From the NCBI RefSeq assembly GCF_000012845.1, contig NC_009615.1, positions 62,001 through 126,000 on the forward strand: a stretch of DNA of 64,000 nucleotides. The letters are read 5' to 3'. The notes beneath the pieces were generated by a model. It saw only the letters and a list, made by a program, of their open reading frames with translations. It did no database searches and had not been told where the DNA came from. Below, in pieces: positions 42,129-51,201 of this stretch. The position numbers were made by a program, and so were the translations under genes. This stretch comes from Parabacteroides distasonis ATCC 8503. Lineage in GTDB: Bacteria > Bacteroidota > Bacteroidia > Bacteroidales > Tannerellaceae. Position 1 is the stretch's first letter, and every line of letters starts with the position of its first letter.

Positions 42129-42761
42129 TCAATGATGGCTTAAATAATTAGAGACTCCTGCGTTTGTCGCTTTCATGGCGTCTTTTCCTTTGGACCAATT
42201 TGCCGGGCAAACCTCGCCATATTCTTCGAAGTGCTGTAAGGCATCGACCATACGGAGAGCCTCGTCTACGTTACGGCCTAATGGTAAATCGTTGATTACA
42301 TAATGACGGATCAAGCCCTCTTTGTCAATCAGGAACAGACCCCGGTAAGCGACCGGATTTCCTCTGGAGATAAGTTCTCCACTTTCGTTTGTAATATAAT
42401 CAGCGGCTAATACGCCAAAGTTTTCAGAGATGGTTTTGGAAAAATCGGATACGAGTGGATAAGTCACCCCATGGATACCTCCTTTATTCTTATCTTGGTT
42501 TAACCATGCGAAATGAGAAAATTGAGAATCAACGGAGCAACCAACCACCGCTACGTTACGTCTTTCGAATTCCTGTAACTTTTGTTGGAAGGCATGTAAT
42601 TCTGTCGGGCAAACGAATGTAAAGTCCATCGGATAGAAAAACATGACTACATACTTCTTGCCTACATATTGTTCCAAAGAGAAATCCTCGATGATCTCAT
42701 TGCCATTCACTACTGCCGGAGCGTGGAATTCCGGTGCCTTTTTACCTATTAATGCTTTCAT
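42129..42761 (-). CDS. Typical 2-Cys peroxiredoxin (AhpC/TSA)
   Basis: About 210 residues from the ATG at 42759-42761 (MKALIGKKAPEF); the open frame reaches further back. The peroxidatic Cys51 is in FYPMDFTFVCPTEL, and the resolving Cys is in YGEVCPANWSKGKDAMKAT. Both are needed for the two-cysteine mechanism. RGLFLIDKEGLIRHYVINDLPLGRN is a family signature. It reduces hydrogen peroxide and organic peroxides in the cytoplasm; its reductant (AhpF or thioredoxin) is not encoded nearby. No OxyR-like site was recognised upstream. Confidence 0.95.
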   Translation of the reverse strand: MKALIGKKAPEFHAPAVVNGNEIIEDFSLEQYVGKKYVVMFFYPMDFTFVCPTELHAFQQKLQEFERRNVAVVGCSVDSQFSHFAWLNQDKNKGGIHGVTYPLVSDFSKTISENFGVLAADYITNESGELISRGNPVAYRGLFLIDKEGLIRHYVINDLPLGRNVDEALRMVDALQHFEEYGEVCPANWSKGKDAMKATNAGVSNYLSHH

Positions 42762-42933
42762 ATTATAATTAATTTGTTTGTTAAGTAACAAGCGTAAGTG
42801 AAGGTTTGTTGTTGCTTTTTAGTAAAGAGACTGATTTTCTTGTGAAATAGACCTAAAGTTTATGCTTTAAAATTTCTTTGATTTTCAAAGATTTTATTTC
42901 TTTGTAACTTATTGATGTTAATAAAGAAAGTAT

Positions 42934-44802
42934 ATGGAGGTTTCCGAGGTAAAACAGCGTTTGCTGACAGATTTTTTTACATATTATCCCATGGGAGGTG
43001 CTCTGTATGATAAAAACGGTGCGCTAATTGATATAAATAAGTCCTTAAACGAGAAATTTCCTTTTACAAATGAAGCGGACTTCTTATTAAATAATCTTTT
43101 TCGTACAGATTTGTTGACCGATCTTCAAAAACAATATCTGCGTGGGGGAAGCGTGGTTTCCGGTTCTTTGCCTGTACCGTATTCTATCATCCCCTCAATG
43201 AAAGAGAATAGAGAGATTCTTGGATATACCTTATTATTAACGGGTAATCCGGCGGTCGGGCAGGAGGCGGCTGGTTATGACCGGGAATTGAAGGAATTGA
43301 CGGACATGTCGCAAAAGATGGCGGAAGCGGTTCCTGATACGATCCTTTTGGTAAACAAGCAATTGATCGTAGAGCGGATTATCGCTTATGCTGTGGAGAC
43401 TTGTATAACGCCGGAGTCGATCAATCGGCGTATCGATGATCTTCCGGGTTTCATTTATCCGGATGAGACTAAGCGTCGTGTGGCCACGATCGTGCAAAGT
43501 TGCTTGAATAAGTCGGAGATCATGAATTTAGATTTATCGATTCCGGGACATAGCGCTCCGGTCGTTTATTTTAAACTACGGTTGGTACCTGTACATGACC
43601 GGTATGTGATTATTTATATACGGAATGTATCGGAGCTCGTTGAGCAGGAGAAAGCGAATGAGGCGTTAAGCAGTAAGTTGTCCGAAAGTCGGATGATGAT
43701 GGAGCTTGCTTTGCAGAATAGCAAGATTACGACTTATTCTTTTAATTTCAGCCGATTTAAGTCTTGCGATAAAGTACATTGTAACCGTTGTTTCCAGTTT
43801 TATGGCACGACCAATAGTTTATTGAAACGTAATCAGTTCATCTGTCAGGCTTTGCCGCAACTTCGTCACCCGGACGATTCTGGCGACTTTTTCTATCTAT
43901 TCAATACGATCCGTACGAATAAATTGGATGAATATAAAATAGATTTTCGTCTAAAGAACGATGATAACACCTATCGGATCTATGAGGTGATCGGTAAGAC
44001 GCATGAAAAGGATGAAAATGGTTTCCCGAATTTGATTGTTGGCTGTATGATCGATGATCAAGAACGATTGGAGTTTGAGGAAGACTTGATCTCAGCCAAG
44101 GAAAAAGCGGAGGAGGCGGATATGCTTAAGTCGACTTTCTTAGCGAATATGACCCATGAGATCCGTACACCATTGAACGCTATTGTCGGTTTCTCTGATT
44201 TGTTAGGAGTGGAGGAGGATTTGGAATTGCGTCAAAATTATATTAGCTTGATCAAGATGAACAATGATTTACTTTTAAGTATAGTCAATGATGTTTTGGA
44301 TATTTCCAGAATCGAGTCTGATATGATGACATTTACTTATATGGATGTTTATTTACCTTCCTTTATGAAAGATCTATATAACTCCATACAATTACGTAAG
44401 CCGGAAGGGGTGGAAATAACCTTGGATGCATGTCCCGATATCATATTTAATATAGATCGAAATCGATTATGGCAAATCTGCATGAATTTATTGACGAATG
44501 CGGTTAAGCATACCAAGAAAGGTAGTATCTGGTTTGGATATACGCTTGAGGATGAGGGGAAAATGGTTAAGTTTTATGTCTCGGATACAGGCTGTGGCAT
44601 TCCCAAGGATGAATTGGATAATATCTTTGCTCGGTTCGTGCAATTAAGCGATTTTGAGCAAGGAGTCGGATTGGGATTAGCAATTTGTAAAGGTCTGGTA
44701 TTAAAAATGGGCGGTAATATTTCTGTGATGTCCAAAGAAGGATTTGGTTCTACATTTATTTTCACTTTACCTATGAAAAGACCCAATAGTTGGAAAAACT
44801 AG
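42934..44802 (+). CDS. Cytoplasmic PAS-domain sensor histidine kinase
   Basis: A 622-residue kinase with no membrane span. Three PAS-like modules cover about residues 1-390: YPMGGALYDKNGALIDIN; VPDTILLVNKQLIVERII; and a third around FKSCDKVHCNRCFQFYG. The last contains a C-x4-C-x2-C cluster that might bind a cofactor. HisKA follows with FLANMTHEIRTPLNAIVGFS, then an HATPase domain with NAVKHTKKGSIWFGY, SDTGCGIPKDELDNIF and GVGLGLAICKGLVLKMGG. There is no receiver domain, and no response regulator is adjacent, so it is an orphan. The cytoplasmic PAS modules point to an internal redox, ligand or energy signal. Confidence 0.9.
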   Translation: MEVSEVKQRLLTDFFTYYPMGGALYDKNGALIDINKSLNEKFPFTNEADFLLNNLFRTDLLTDLQKQYLRGGSVVSGSLPVPYSIIPSMKENREILGYTLLLTGNPAVGQEAAGYDRELKELTDMSQKMAEAVPDTILLVNKQLIVERIIAYAVETCITPESINRRIDDLPGFIYPDETKRRVATIVQSCLNKSEIMNLDLSIPGHSAPVVYFKLRLVPVHDRYVIIYIRNVSELVEQEKANEALSSKLSESRMMMELALQNSKITTYSFNFSRFKSCDKVHCNRCFQFYGTTNSLLKRNQFICQALPQLRHPDDSGDFFYLFNTIRTNKLDEYKIDFRLKNDDNTYRIYEVIGKTHEKDENGFPNLIVGCMIDDQERLEFEEDLISAKEKAEEADMLKSTFLANMTHEIRTPLNAIVGFSDLLGVEEDLELRQNYISLIKMNNDLLLSIVNDVLDISRIESDMMTFTYMDVYLPSFMKDLYNSIQLRKPEGVEITLDACPDIIFNIDRNRLWQICMNLLTNAVKHTKKGSIWFGYTLEDEGKMVKFYVSDTGCGIPKDELDNIFARFVQLSDFEQGVGLGLAICKGLVLKMGGNISVMSKEGFGSTFIFTLPMKRPNSWKN

Positions 44803-44972
44803 TGAACAATACTCTTTGAAATTCGGTTGTCTATATAAGAGATGATTTAGGTTGTAGTCAATTTCCATAATAAGCATTAACTTATATATGCTTTTGGTTT
44901 ATGTTTTGCCATAAGAAATTCTGGACTTATGGCCTAATCTTTTTGTATCATACCTGTAATCAAAGATTTTAT

Positions 44973-46199
44973 ATGACGAAAATAGAAATAAAGAATTTAT
45001 CTATTCTTTTCGGCCCGGAGAAAATGCGTGCGAAAAGAATGCTAGTAGCGGGAAAAAGTAAACAAGACATTTTGAAAGAAACGGGTTGCACGGTAGCTGT
45101 ACGTAATGCGAACCTAAAAATTGAGGAAGGGGAGTTATTTGTGATAATGGGACTTTCCGGAAGTGGAAAATCTACGCTGTTACGTTGTATTAACCGATTG
45201 AACGAGCCCTCTTTGGGAGAAGTCTTTATCAACGGAAAAAACATAACGACTTCCTCGGATAAAGAATTATTGGATATACGGCGTAAGGAAATGGCTATGG
45301 TTTTCCAGCATTTTGGATTGCTGCCCCATCGCACGGTATTGAGTAATATCGCTTTTGGCTTGGAGTTACAAGGGGTTCCTAAAAAAGAAAGAGACCAGAA
45401 AGCTGTGGAAAGTGTAGCCCTAGTAGGGTTAAAAGGATACGAGAACCAGAAGGTTAGCGAGTTGTCTGGAGGTATGCAGCAACGTGTCGGATTGGCCCGT
45501 GCGATCGCGAATGATCCCGAGGTGCTCTTAATGGATGAGGCTTTTTCTGCCTTAGACCCATTGATCCGTGTACAGATGCAGGATGAGCTATTGAAACTAC
45601 AAGAGAAGATGCAAAAAACGATCATCTTTATTACGCATGATCTTGACGAGGCGATTAAGTTGGGGGATCGTATCGCCATTATGAAAGACGGGGAGGTCGT
45701 GCAAGTAGGTACCCCTGAGGAGATCTTGACAGATCCGGCCAATCATTATGTCTCTAGATTTACGGAAAATGTAGATCGTGGACGTATCGTTACAGCCTCA
45801 TCGATAATGATAACCCAGCCGGTTGTCGCTCGTATCCGTAAAGATGGCCCGGAGACCGTGTTGAGGAAAATGAAAGAGAAAAACTTATATGTATTGCCGG
45901 TTGTGGATGGAAATAGGCAATTTCTGGGCGAGGTTCGTTTGAAAGATGTCTTGGCTCTTCGGAAAGCGGGGAATCATGATCTCTCGTCGATTGTGATGAA
46001 AGAGGTTCCTTCGGTTCTGGAAAACACGACGGTTGAGGATATGCTTCCTTTGTTACCGGAGATCCGGCAGGCCTTACCGGTCGTTAATGAGGCCAACCAA
46101 TTGGCTGGCTTGGTTTCTACTTCATCGATTATAATCGAGATGACGGGGAAGGATAAAGAGGAAATAGATCAAATTGTTCAAAATGCGATAGAATTATGA
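44973..46199 (+). CDS. proV: Glycine betaine/proline ABC transporter ATP-binding subunit
   Basis: About 408 residues from the ATG at 44973; the frame opens at 44901. The nucleotide-binding domain has Walker A IMGLSGSGKSTLLRCINRL, signature VSELSGGMQQRVGLARAIA and Walker B VLLMDEAFSAL. The C-terminal third contains paired CBS modules (TQPVVARIRKDGPETVLRKMKEKNLYVLPVVDG and ENTTVEDMLPLLPEIRQALPVVNE), which sense ionic strength in OpuA/ProU. The gene overlaps proW by four bases. This is an osmoprotectant importer of the ProU/OpuA class. Confidence 0.94.
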   Translation: MTKIEIKNLSILFGPEKMRAKRMLVAGKSKQDILKETGCTVAVRNANLKIEEGELFVIMGLSGSGKSTLLRCINRLNEPSLGEVFINGKNITTSSDKELLDIRRKEMAMVFQHFGLLPHRTVLSNIAFGLELQGVPKKERDQKAVESVALVGLKGYENQKVSELSGGMQQRVGLARAIANDPEVLLMDEAFSALDPLIRVQMQDELLKLQEKMQKTIIFITHDLDEAIKLGDRIAIMKDGEVVQVGTPEEILTDPANHYVSRFTENVDRGRIVTASSIMITQPVVARIRKDGPETVLRKMKEKNLYVLPVVDGNRQFLGEVRLKDVLALRKAGNHDLSSIVMKEVPSVLENTTVEDMLPLLPEIRQALPVVNEANQLAGLVSTSSIIIEMTGKDKEEIDQIVQNAIEL

Positions 46200-47029
46200 T
46201 AAATATAGGAAAATATATAGAGATTGCCATTAATTGGCTGACTGAGCATTTCGCTCGTTTTTTTGATGTGATAAATGATGGGGTCGGAGGATTTATCGAT
46301 GCTTTTCAAGATGGGCTGACTTGGATTCCGTTTTATGTGATGATTTTGGGCTTGGCATTGTTGGCTTGGTTCAAGGCAGGAAAAGGAGTCGGCGTGTTCA
46401 CGGCATTGGGTCTATTGTTAATTTACGGAATGGGTTTCTGGGTGGAAACGATGCAGACTTTGGCCTTGGTACTGTCTTCTACCATCATCGCCTTGATGAT
46501 CGGAGTTCCGTTAGGAATTTGGACCGCACGCAGTGATCGGGCGGATAAGATCATCCATCCGGTCTTGGATTTGATGCAAACGATGCCGGCTTTCGTCTAC
46601 TTGATACCAGCCGTTTTGTTTTTTGGTTTGGGACCGGTACCCGGCGCTTTCGCAACGGTGATTTTCGCCATGCCTCCGGTTGTACGGCTGACCGATCTGG
46701 GAATCCGTCAAGTCCCGGCCGATATTGTGGAGGCTACCCGCTCATTTGGCGCTACTTCCTCTCAGTTGCTTTATAAGGTGCAATTGCCATTGGCTTTGCC
46801 TACGATCATGACGGGAGTGAATCAAACGATCATGCTTTCACTTTCTATGGTAGTTATAGCGGCCATGATCTCGGCAGGAGGATTGGGTGAGATTGTCTTG
46901 CGAGGAATTACCCAAATGAAAATAGGTTTAGGTTTCGAAGGAGGTATAGCGGTCGTTATCTTGGCTATTATCTTGGACCGTATTACGCAGGGCTGGGCGA
47001 AAGGTAAAGTGAATAAACAAAAGAAATAA
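46196..47029 (+). CDS. proW: Glycine betaine/proline ABC transporter permease
   Basis: A 277-residue permease with about six membrane spans. The EAA coupling loop is seen as DIVEATRSFGATSSQLLYKVQLPLALPTIMTGVNQTIMLSLSMVVIAAMI. The segment PVLDLMQTMPAFVYLIPAVLFFGLGPVPG is characteristic of ProW/OpuAB. It overlaps proV by four bases and proX follows 28 bases downstream. The substrate-binding protein is separate rather than fused to the permease. Confidence 0.95.
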   Translation: MINIGKYIEIAINWLTEHFARFFDVINDGVGGFIDAFQDGLTWIPFYVMILGLALLAWFKAGKGVGVFTALGLLLIYGMGFWVETMQTLALVLSSTIIALMIGVPLGIWTARSDRADKIIHPVLDLMQTMPAFVYLIPAVLFFGLGPVPGAFATVIFAMPPVVRLTDLGIRQVPADIVEATRSFGATSSQLLYKVQLPLALPTIMTGVNQTIMLSLSMVVIAAMISAGGLGEIVLRGITQMKIGLGFEGGIAVVILAIILDRITQGWAKGKVNKQKK

Positions 47030-47057
47030 GAAACATAGAAAAGAAAGAAATAGATAT

Positions 47058-47951
47058 ATGAGACGATTTACGATTATTATTGGATGCTGTATGCTTTTGG
47101 TGACCTTACAATTTATTTTCAGTTGTGTGGATAGCAAGGATCGAAAGAAAATATCGATAGCGTACGCTAATTGGGCGGAGGGCATTGCTATGACCAACTT
47201 AGCCAAAGTGATATTAGAGGAGCAAGGATATCGGGTAACATTAAAAAATGCGGATATCGCCCCGATCTTTACTTCTGTCGCTTCGGGAAAAGCGGATGTG
47301 TTCATGGATGCATGGTTACCGGTGACCCATGCGGATTATATGGAACAATACGGGGACCGGCTTGAGACACTCGGAACGGTTTATGAGCATGCGAAATTGG
47401 GCTTGGTAGTTCCGGAGTACGTTACCATTCGTTCCATCGAGGATTTGAATGCCCATAAAGATCAATTTAAAGGTGAGATTATAGGGATCGATGCCGGCGC
47501 CGGTTTGATGAACTCGGCGGATAAGGCGGTTCAAGATTATTCTTTGGATTTTGATTTGAAATCTTCCAGTGGGGCTACGATGGTTGCTTTCTTGAAGAAA
47601 TCGATTGATGCGAACGAATGGATCGTGGTTACCGGATGGACCCCTCATTGGATGTTCTCACGTTATCCGTTAAAATTCTTGGAAGACCCGAAAGAGGAAT
47701 TTGGAGACTCGGAGCATATCGAGGTTATCGCTACGAAAGGATTCTCTGAGAAAGATCCATATGCAGCCTCTTTTTTCAAGAACTTTAAGTTAACCGATGA
47801 ACAACTGAGCGAATTGATGTATTATATGGAAGACGGGACACGTACGGAATCGCGATCAGCCCGTGCTTGGCTTGAAAAACATCCCGAGATAATCAAATTA
47901 TTCTTACCTTCGCAGGAGAATCAATTGAATGGGAGCCATGAGACAAATTAA
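47058..47951 (+). CDS. proX: Glycine betaine-binding lipoprotein
   Basis: A 297-residue substrate-binding protein with a lipoprotein-type signal (MRRFTIIIGCCMLLVTLQFIFSC). The OpuAC-type domain begins ISIAYANWAEGIAMTNLAKVILEEQGYRVTL, and a betaine-binding aromatic cage is suggested by Trp residues in the later WIVVTGWTPHWMFSRYPLKFL. VTLKNADIAPIFTSVASGKADVFMDAWLP is a second strong family block. Its C-terminus overlaps the next gene. It completes the importer with proV and proW. Confidence 0.94.
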   Translation: MRRFTIIIGCCMLLVTLQFIFSCVDSKDRKKISIAYANWAEGIAMTNLAKVILEEQGYRVTLKNADIAPIFTSVASGKADVFMDAWLPVTHADYMEQYGDRLETLGTVYEHAKLGLVVPEYVTIRSIEDLNAHKDQFKGEIIGIDAGAGLMNSADKAVQDYSLDFDLKSSSGATMVAFLKKSIDANEWIVVTGWTPHWMFSRYPLKFLEDPKEEFGDSEHIEVIATKGFSEKDPYAASFFKNFKLTDEQLSELMYYMEDGTRTESRSARAWLEKHPEIIKLFLPSQENQLNGSHETN

Positions 47952-48717
47952 GGGAATCATATGTATTTTAATAAGTATCGTTATGTGTTGGTCTGCTTCA
48001 GCCGCAAACAATAAACGTTATGTGAATATCGTATTTATCGGGAATAGTATCACGTTTGGCGCCGGGTTACCGAAGCCTGTCCATGATGCGCCTCCTGTAA
48101 AGGCTGCGTTGTTTTTAAGCAAGTGCCCGGAAGTGGCTTCAGTCAAGTATTCCAATAGAGGACAGAGCGGATGCACTACCGTTGATTATTTGCCGGATAC
48201 GAATACGCTTTTCCCGTGGGCCGTACGTGCTGCCGATAAATTTAAGGATGAGACTTGGGCGGATTTGGTATTCTCTATTATGCTGGGGACGAACGATAGC
48301 GCGATAGAAGGCACAAACGGTTGCCCGGTAGCGCCCGAGCGGTATTATGAGAATATGAAGACAATTATCAATCGCTTATTAGCTTTATACCCGAATTGCC
48401 GTATTGTGGTGCATCGTCCTTTATGGTATAGCCCGAATACGTATAATGGGGCTAAATATTTGGAAGAAGGCTTACGAAGGCTCCAAGATTATTATCCGCA
48501 AATACAACGATTAGTCGATTATTATGCGTCTCATTTTCCCGGACAAGTCTTTCTGGGAGATACGAAGGGATTTGATTACTTTAAGGAAAACCATTTGACA
48601 GATTTCCAAGCGGAGAAGGGTAACGCCGGAGTGTTCTATCTTCATCCGAATGAGAAAGGAGCGGTCCGGTTAGGCGAATTGTGGAGTGAGGCGATTCGTC
48701 AGGCTTTAGGGCTTTGA
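47938..48717 (+). CDS. SGNH/GDSL hydrolase, secreted
   Basis: About 259 residues from the ATG at 47938 (47929 is an alternative). The signal peptide is RQIKGIICILISIVMCWSASA. The catalytic Ser is in the GDSL-like block FIGNSITFGAGLP. The glycine oxyanion contributor lies in NRGQSGCTTVDYLP, the Asn block in IMLGTNDSA, and the C-terminal Asp/His pair in FYLHPNEKGAVRLG. These fit the SGNH fold, with sialate O-acetylesterase or rhamnogalacturonan acetylesterase as relatives. It starts inside the proX end, so it is probably translated with the importer, although a functional link is not obvious. Substrate unknown. Confidence 0.87.
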   Translation: MRQIKGIICILISIVMCWSASAANNKRYVNIVFIGNSITFGAGLPKPVHDAPPVKAALFLSKCPEVASVKYSNRGQSGCTTVDYLPDTNTLFPWAVRAADKFKDETWADLVFSIMLGTNDSAIEGTNGCPVAPERYYENMKTIINRLLALYPNCRIVVHRPLWYSPNTYNGAKYLEEGLRRLQDYYPQIQRLVDYYASHFPGQVFLGDTKGFDYFKENHLTDFQAEKGNAGVFYLHPNEKGAVRLGELWSEAIRQALGL

Positions 48718-48724
48718 CCTCTAT

Positions 48725-48764
48725 AAAAAAGCCATGTCATCCCAAGAAGACGACATGGCTTTTT
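48725..48764. terminator. Bidirectional terminator after the proVWX-hydrolase operon
   Basis: A run of A, then GCCATGTC (48731-48738) and GACATGGC (48752-48759), then a T-run, makes a terminator for both converging transcripts. Confidence 0.85.
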
Positions 48765-48799
48765 AGGCCCATTTATAGGTATGACAAGCAGGTATTCGT

Positions 48800-49282
48800 T
48801 TATCTTTTTCCTAATCGATGATCCATTAATACGGCATGATGTTCTCCGTATAATTTAAGTTTCTCGACAATATTTTTCGCTGTAGCCTCTTCCTCTACCT
48901 GTTCCCGGACGAAACCCCATAGGAAATCTTGTGTCGCCTTGTCTTTCTCTTCGGAAGCGATATCGACAATCTTGTCGATTGATCCGGATACATGCACCTC
49001 ATGCTCGTAGATATGCTGGAAAATCTCCAACGGCTCTCCCCATGCTGTGGGAACGGAATTAATTACTCCGATCGTCACTTGTCCGCCACGCTTGATGGAG
49101 TAATCGATCATTTTATAGGCATGTTCAAGTTCCTCTTGCGATTGTTTTAACGTCCAATGTGCAAAACCATCCAGCCCTATCTGAGTGAAATGTATCGACA
49201 TGGATAAATATAGGTTGGATGACCACATCTCCATGTTGATTTGCTCGTTGAGAGCATCTGATAATTTTCTGTTTAAAATCAT
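48800..49282 (-). CDS. ftnA: Ferritin
   Basis: A 160-residue non-haem ferritin. The di-iron ligands are in MEMWSSNLYLSMSIHF (Glu/Tyr region), the paired LEHAYKMIDYSIKRGG motif (Glu-His), and the helix-D block VREQVEEEATAKNIVEKLKLYGE. Four helices and a short tail fit the bacterial FtnA subunit, which assembles as a 24-mer cage to store iron. No haem-binding methionine of bacterioferritin is seen. It is monocistronic, facing the terminator. Confidence 0.95.
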   Translation of the reverse strand: MILNRKLSDALNEQINMEMWSSNLYLSMSIHFTQIGLDGFAHWTLKQSQEELEHAYKMIDYSIKRGGQVTIGVINSVPTAWGEPLEIFQHIYEHEVHVSGSIDKIVDIASEEKDKATQDFLWGFVREQVEEEATAKNIVEKLKLYGEHHAVLMDHRLGKR

Positions 49283-49369
49283 AATGGCTTATTCTATTTT
49301 ATGTTGTTTATAAATAGAACAAGCCATTATCGGTTTTGTTGAGTTTTTACGAAGGAAAGTGTATCGAGG

Positions 49370-49798
49370 TTATTTGATCTCGATTACTTTCTCGGCCATT
49401 TTAGCCTCTTCCTCAGTTCTTTTCGGTATGCTGATACTCAAGACGCCGTTCTCAACCTTCGCCTCAATCTTGTCTTTCTCTACATTGTCAGGCAAAACCA
49501 TGGTTTGTTGGAACTTGCTATAAGAGAATTCGCGTCTCAGATAGCGTCCGTCTTTCTTATCCTCATTCTTTTCTTCTTTTTTCTCCATAGATACGACCAA
49601 GTTGTTGTTCTCATCGATCTTGATGTTGAAATCGTTCTTCGTCATACCGGGAGCGGCTACCTCAACTCGATAATCCTTATCGGATTCTATCACGTTGATG
49701 GCTGGAGCTGTAGAGTTTGCTTTTATCATCCAGTCGTTGTCAAATAAATCATTGAATACATACGGTAACCAATTTTGACTTCTTCTCATCGGTGTCAT
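49370..49798 (-). CDS. Hsp20 small heat-shock protein
   Basis: About 142 residues from the ATG at 49796-49798 (MTPMRRSQNWLPYVFND); the frame opens at 49813. The alpha-crystallin domain covers about residues 35-135: PAINVIESDKDYRVEVAAPGMTKNDFNIKIDENNNLVV, then LRREFSYSKFQQTMVLPDNVEKDKIEAKVENGVLSISIPK. The C-terminal I-x-I type motif is VLSISIPK. It holds unfolded proteins for ATP-dependent chaperones. It stands alone. No CIRCE element was found in the upstream gap. Confidence 0.93.
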   Translation of the reverse strand: MTPMRRSQNWLPYVFNDLFDNDWMIKANSTAPAINVIESDKDYRVEVAAPGMTKNDFNIKIDENNNLVVSMEKKEEKNEDKKDGRYLRREFSYSKFQQTMVLPDNVEKDKIEAKVENGVLSISIPKRTEEEAKMAEKVIEIK

Positions 49799-49813
49799 AA
49801 TACAGTCCTCCAA

Positions 49814-50172
49814 TTATTAGTTAAACATTCTATTTACTATTCTTATTTCTGAACTCGTCCTTTTTAATCTCGAATTCGCTATAGATACTTCAAATGGCAT
49901 GCCAATCTGATAATGTGTGTGTTAATGCGGATAAAAGAGATTGAATAAGGTTTAACTCACGCATGGGGAACTTATGATTCGGGGGATACGGGTGCAGGGA
50001 ATAATATCTTTTAGAAACTGGAATAAAATACAATGAAACGGAAATCTGTAATATTGGCATAATATACGTTATTTTGGCACGATAGAATGACGGACTGGAT
50101 AATAACTTTTATCTTTAGACGTTCTATTCATGAATCATATGGGATCATGTTATCTAAAACAGTAAAGCTATT
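49814..50172. other. Intergenic region between Hsp20 and NUDIX genes
   Basis: No gene is seen in this 359-base AT-rich gap. A near-consensus -7, TATCTTTA, at about 50110-50117 may drive the NUDIX gene, and TTGGCA and TTTGGCAC words at 50050-50075 superficially resemble a sigma-54 site but lack a TTGC at -12. No repeat above chance is seen. Confidence 0.5.
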
Positions 50173-50799
50173 ATGTCTAGAAGTAAGGAATTGATTTTAT
50201 TGGCCCAGCGTATCCGGGCCTTGTCTCAGACGGGGTTGGTTTATTCATTAAGCGAGTACGATACGGAACGTTATGAAGAGTTGAGCCGCCTAAGTGATGA
50301 GATAACGGCTCTGGCTACCGGATTGAAGCCCGATGATGTGGCGAGTGGTTACCGCCCGGCCCAAGAGTATGTAACCCCGAAAGTCGATATCCGTGCGGTT
50401 GTCTTTAACGAGAAAGACGAGATTTTGCTGGTCCGTGAGAAAATGGACGGATGTTGGTCGTTGCCCGGCGGATGGAGCGATGTGGGGTATTCCCCGAAAG
50501 AGGTAGCGGCGAAAGAGGTGAAAGAGGAGACGGGCTTGGATGTGCTTCCGGTCCGCTTGCTGGCCGTGATGGATATGAGCAAGCATCCGCATCCCGCTAT
50601 ACCTTATTATGTATATAAGTTTTTTATCCTTTGCGAGTTGAAGGGCGGGTCGTTTACCGAGACCTTCGATATCTTGGGGAAAGGCTTCTTTCGATTGGAG
50701 GAGTTGCCCCCGTTGTCCTTGGAGCGTGTGCTGCCGGAGCAGATCCAACGGATGTACGCCTATTATAAGCATCCGGGCGAAGATGTTTATCTGGATTAA
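50173..50799 (+). CDS. NUDIX hydrolase
   Basis: A 208-residue protein. An N-terminal helical domain (SRSKELILLAQRIRALSQTGLVYSLSEYDTERYEELSRLSDEI) precedes the NUDIX fold. The NUDIX box is GGWSDVGYSPKEVAAKEVKEETGL (G-x5-E-x7-REUxEExGU type, with Lys in place of the Arg). The N-terminal extension is found in ADP-ribose and nucleoside-diphosphate-sugar pyrophosphatases of Bacteroidota and Firmicutes. Substrate unproven. It precedes the sugar mutarotase by 43 bases, but a separate -7 element is in between. Confidence 0.88.
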   Translation: MSRSKELILLAQRIRALSQTGLVYSLSEYDTERYEELSRLSDEITALATGLKPDDVASGYRPAQEYVTPKVDIRAVVFNEKDEILLVREKMDGCWSLPGGWSDVGYSPKEVAAKEVKEETGLDVLPVRLLAVMDMSKHPHPAIPYYVYKFFILCELKGGSFTETFDILGKGFFRLEELPPLSLERVLPEQIQRMYAYYKHPGEDVYLD

Positions 50800-50802
50800 G
50801 GA

Positions 50803-50810
50803 TACTTTTG
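50803..50810 (+). promoter_or_regulatory. -7 element for the mutarotase-fucose permease pair
   Basis: TACTTTTG matches TAnnTTTG 32 bases before the mutarotase start; no matching -33 element is clear. It suggests that the two sugar genes are not wholly dependent on the NUDIX promoter. Confidence 0.5.
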
Positions 50811-50842
50811 TACCTTCGCGACTTCATTTTAAAAACAATGTT

Positions 50843-51193
50843 ATGAAAAGATATTGTCAGACCTTGGATCTGAAAGAGGACGAGCAGTTGATAAAAGAGT
50901 ATTGCTATTGGCATTCGCCGGAACATATCTGGCCGGAGATACCGGAAGGAATCCGTGCGGTAGGGATCTTGAATATGGAGATTTACCGTTTGGGAACCCG
51001 GTTGTTCATGATCGTGGAGACGCCCGATGATTTTGGTTGGGATGCGTCGTTCGCCCGTTTGGCGACGATGGATAAGCAAGCGGAATGGGAGGACTTCGTG
51101 GCGAAGTATCAGAAAGCCGTTCCGGGAAGTTCCTCGTCGGAGAAATGGCAGTTAATGGAATGTATGTTTAAATTGCCGGGCGCGAGTAAATAG
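50843..51193 (+). CDS. L-rhamnose/L-fucose mutarotase family protein
   Basis: A 116-residue ferredoxin-like protein. The frame extends upstream, but the ATG at 50843 gives MKRYCQTLDLKEDEQLIKEYCYWHSPEHIWPEIPEGIRAVGI, the standard RhaM-family start with the conserved HxxxWPE and an early Tyr. The C-terminal half contains GTRLFMIVETPDDF and a central Trp-rich WDASFARLA...MDKQAEWEDF. RhaM interconverts the alpha and beta anomers of L-rhamnose. The fucose permease nine bases downstream makes L-fucose a likely substrate, which is inferred. Confidence 0.88.
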   Translation: MKRYCQTLDLKEDEQLIKEYCYWHSPEHIWPEIPEGIRAVGILNMEIYRLGTRLFMIVETPDDFGWDASFARLATMDKQAEWEDFVAKYQKAVPGSSSSEKWQLMECMFKLPGASK

Positions 51194-51201
51194 ACGGAAG
51201 G

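Noticed and set aside
45000..48700. Mobile element around the proVWX operon
   Set aside because: No integrase, transposase or terminal repeats, and composition is like the neighbours.
50050..50090. Possible sigma-54 promoter
   Set aside because: The -24 GG word is present, but no GC/TTGC at -12 with correct spacing.
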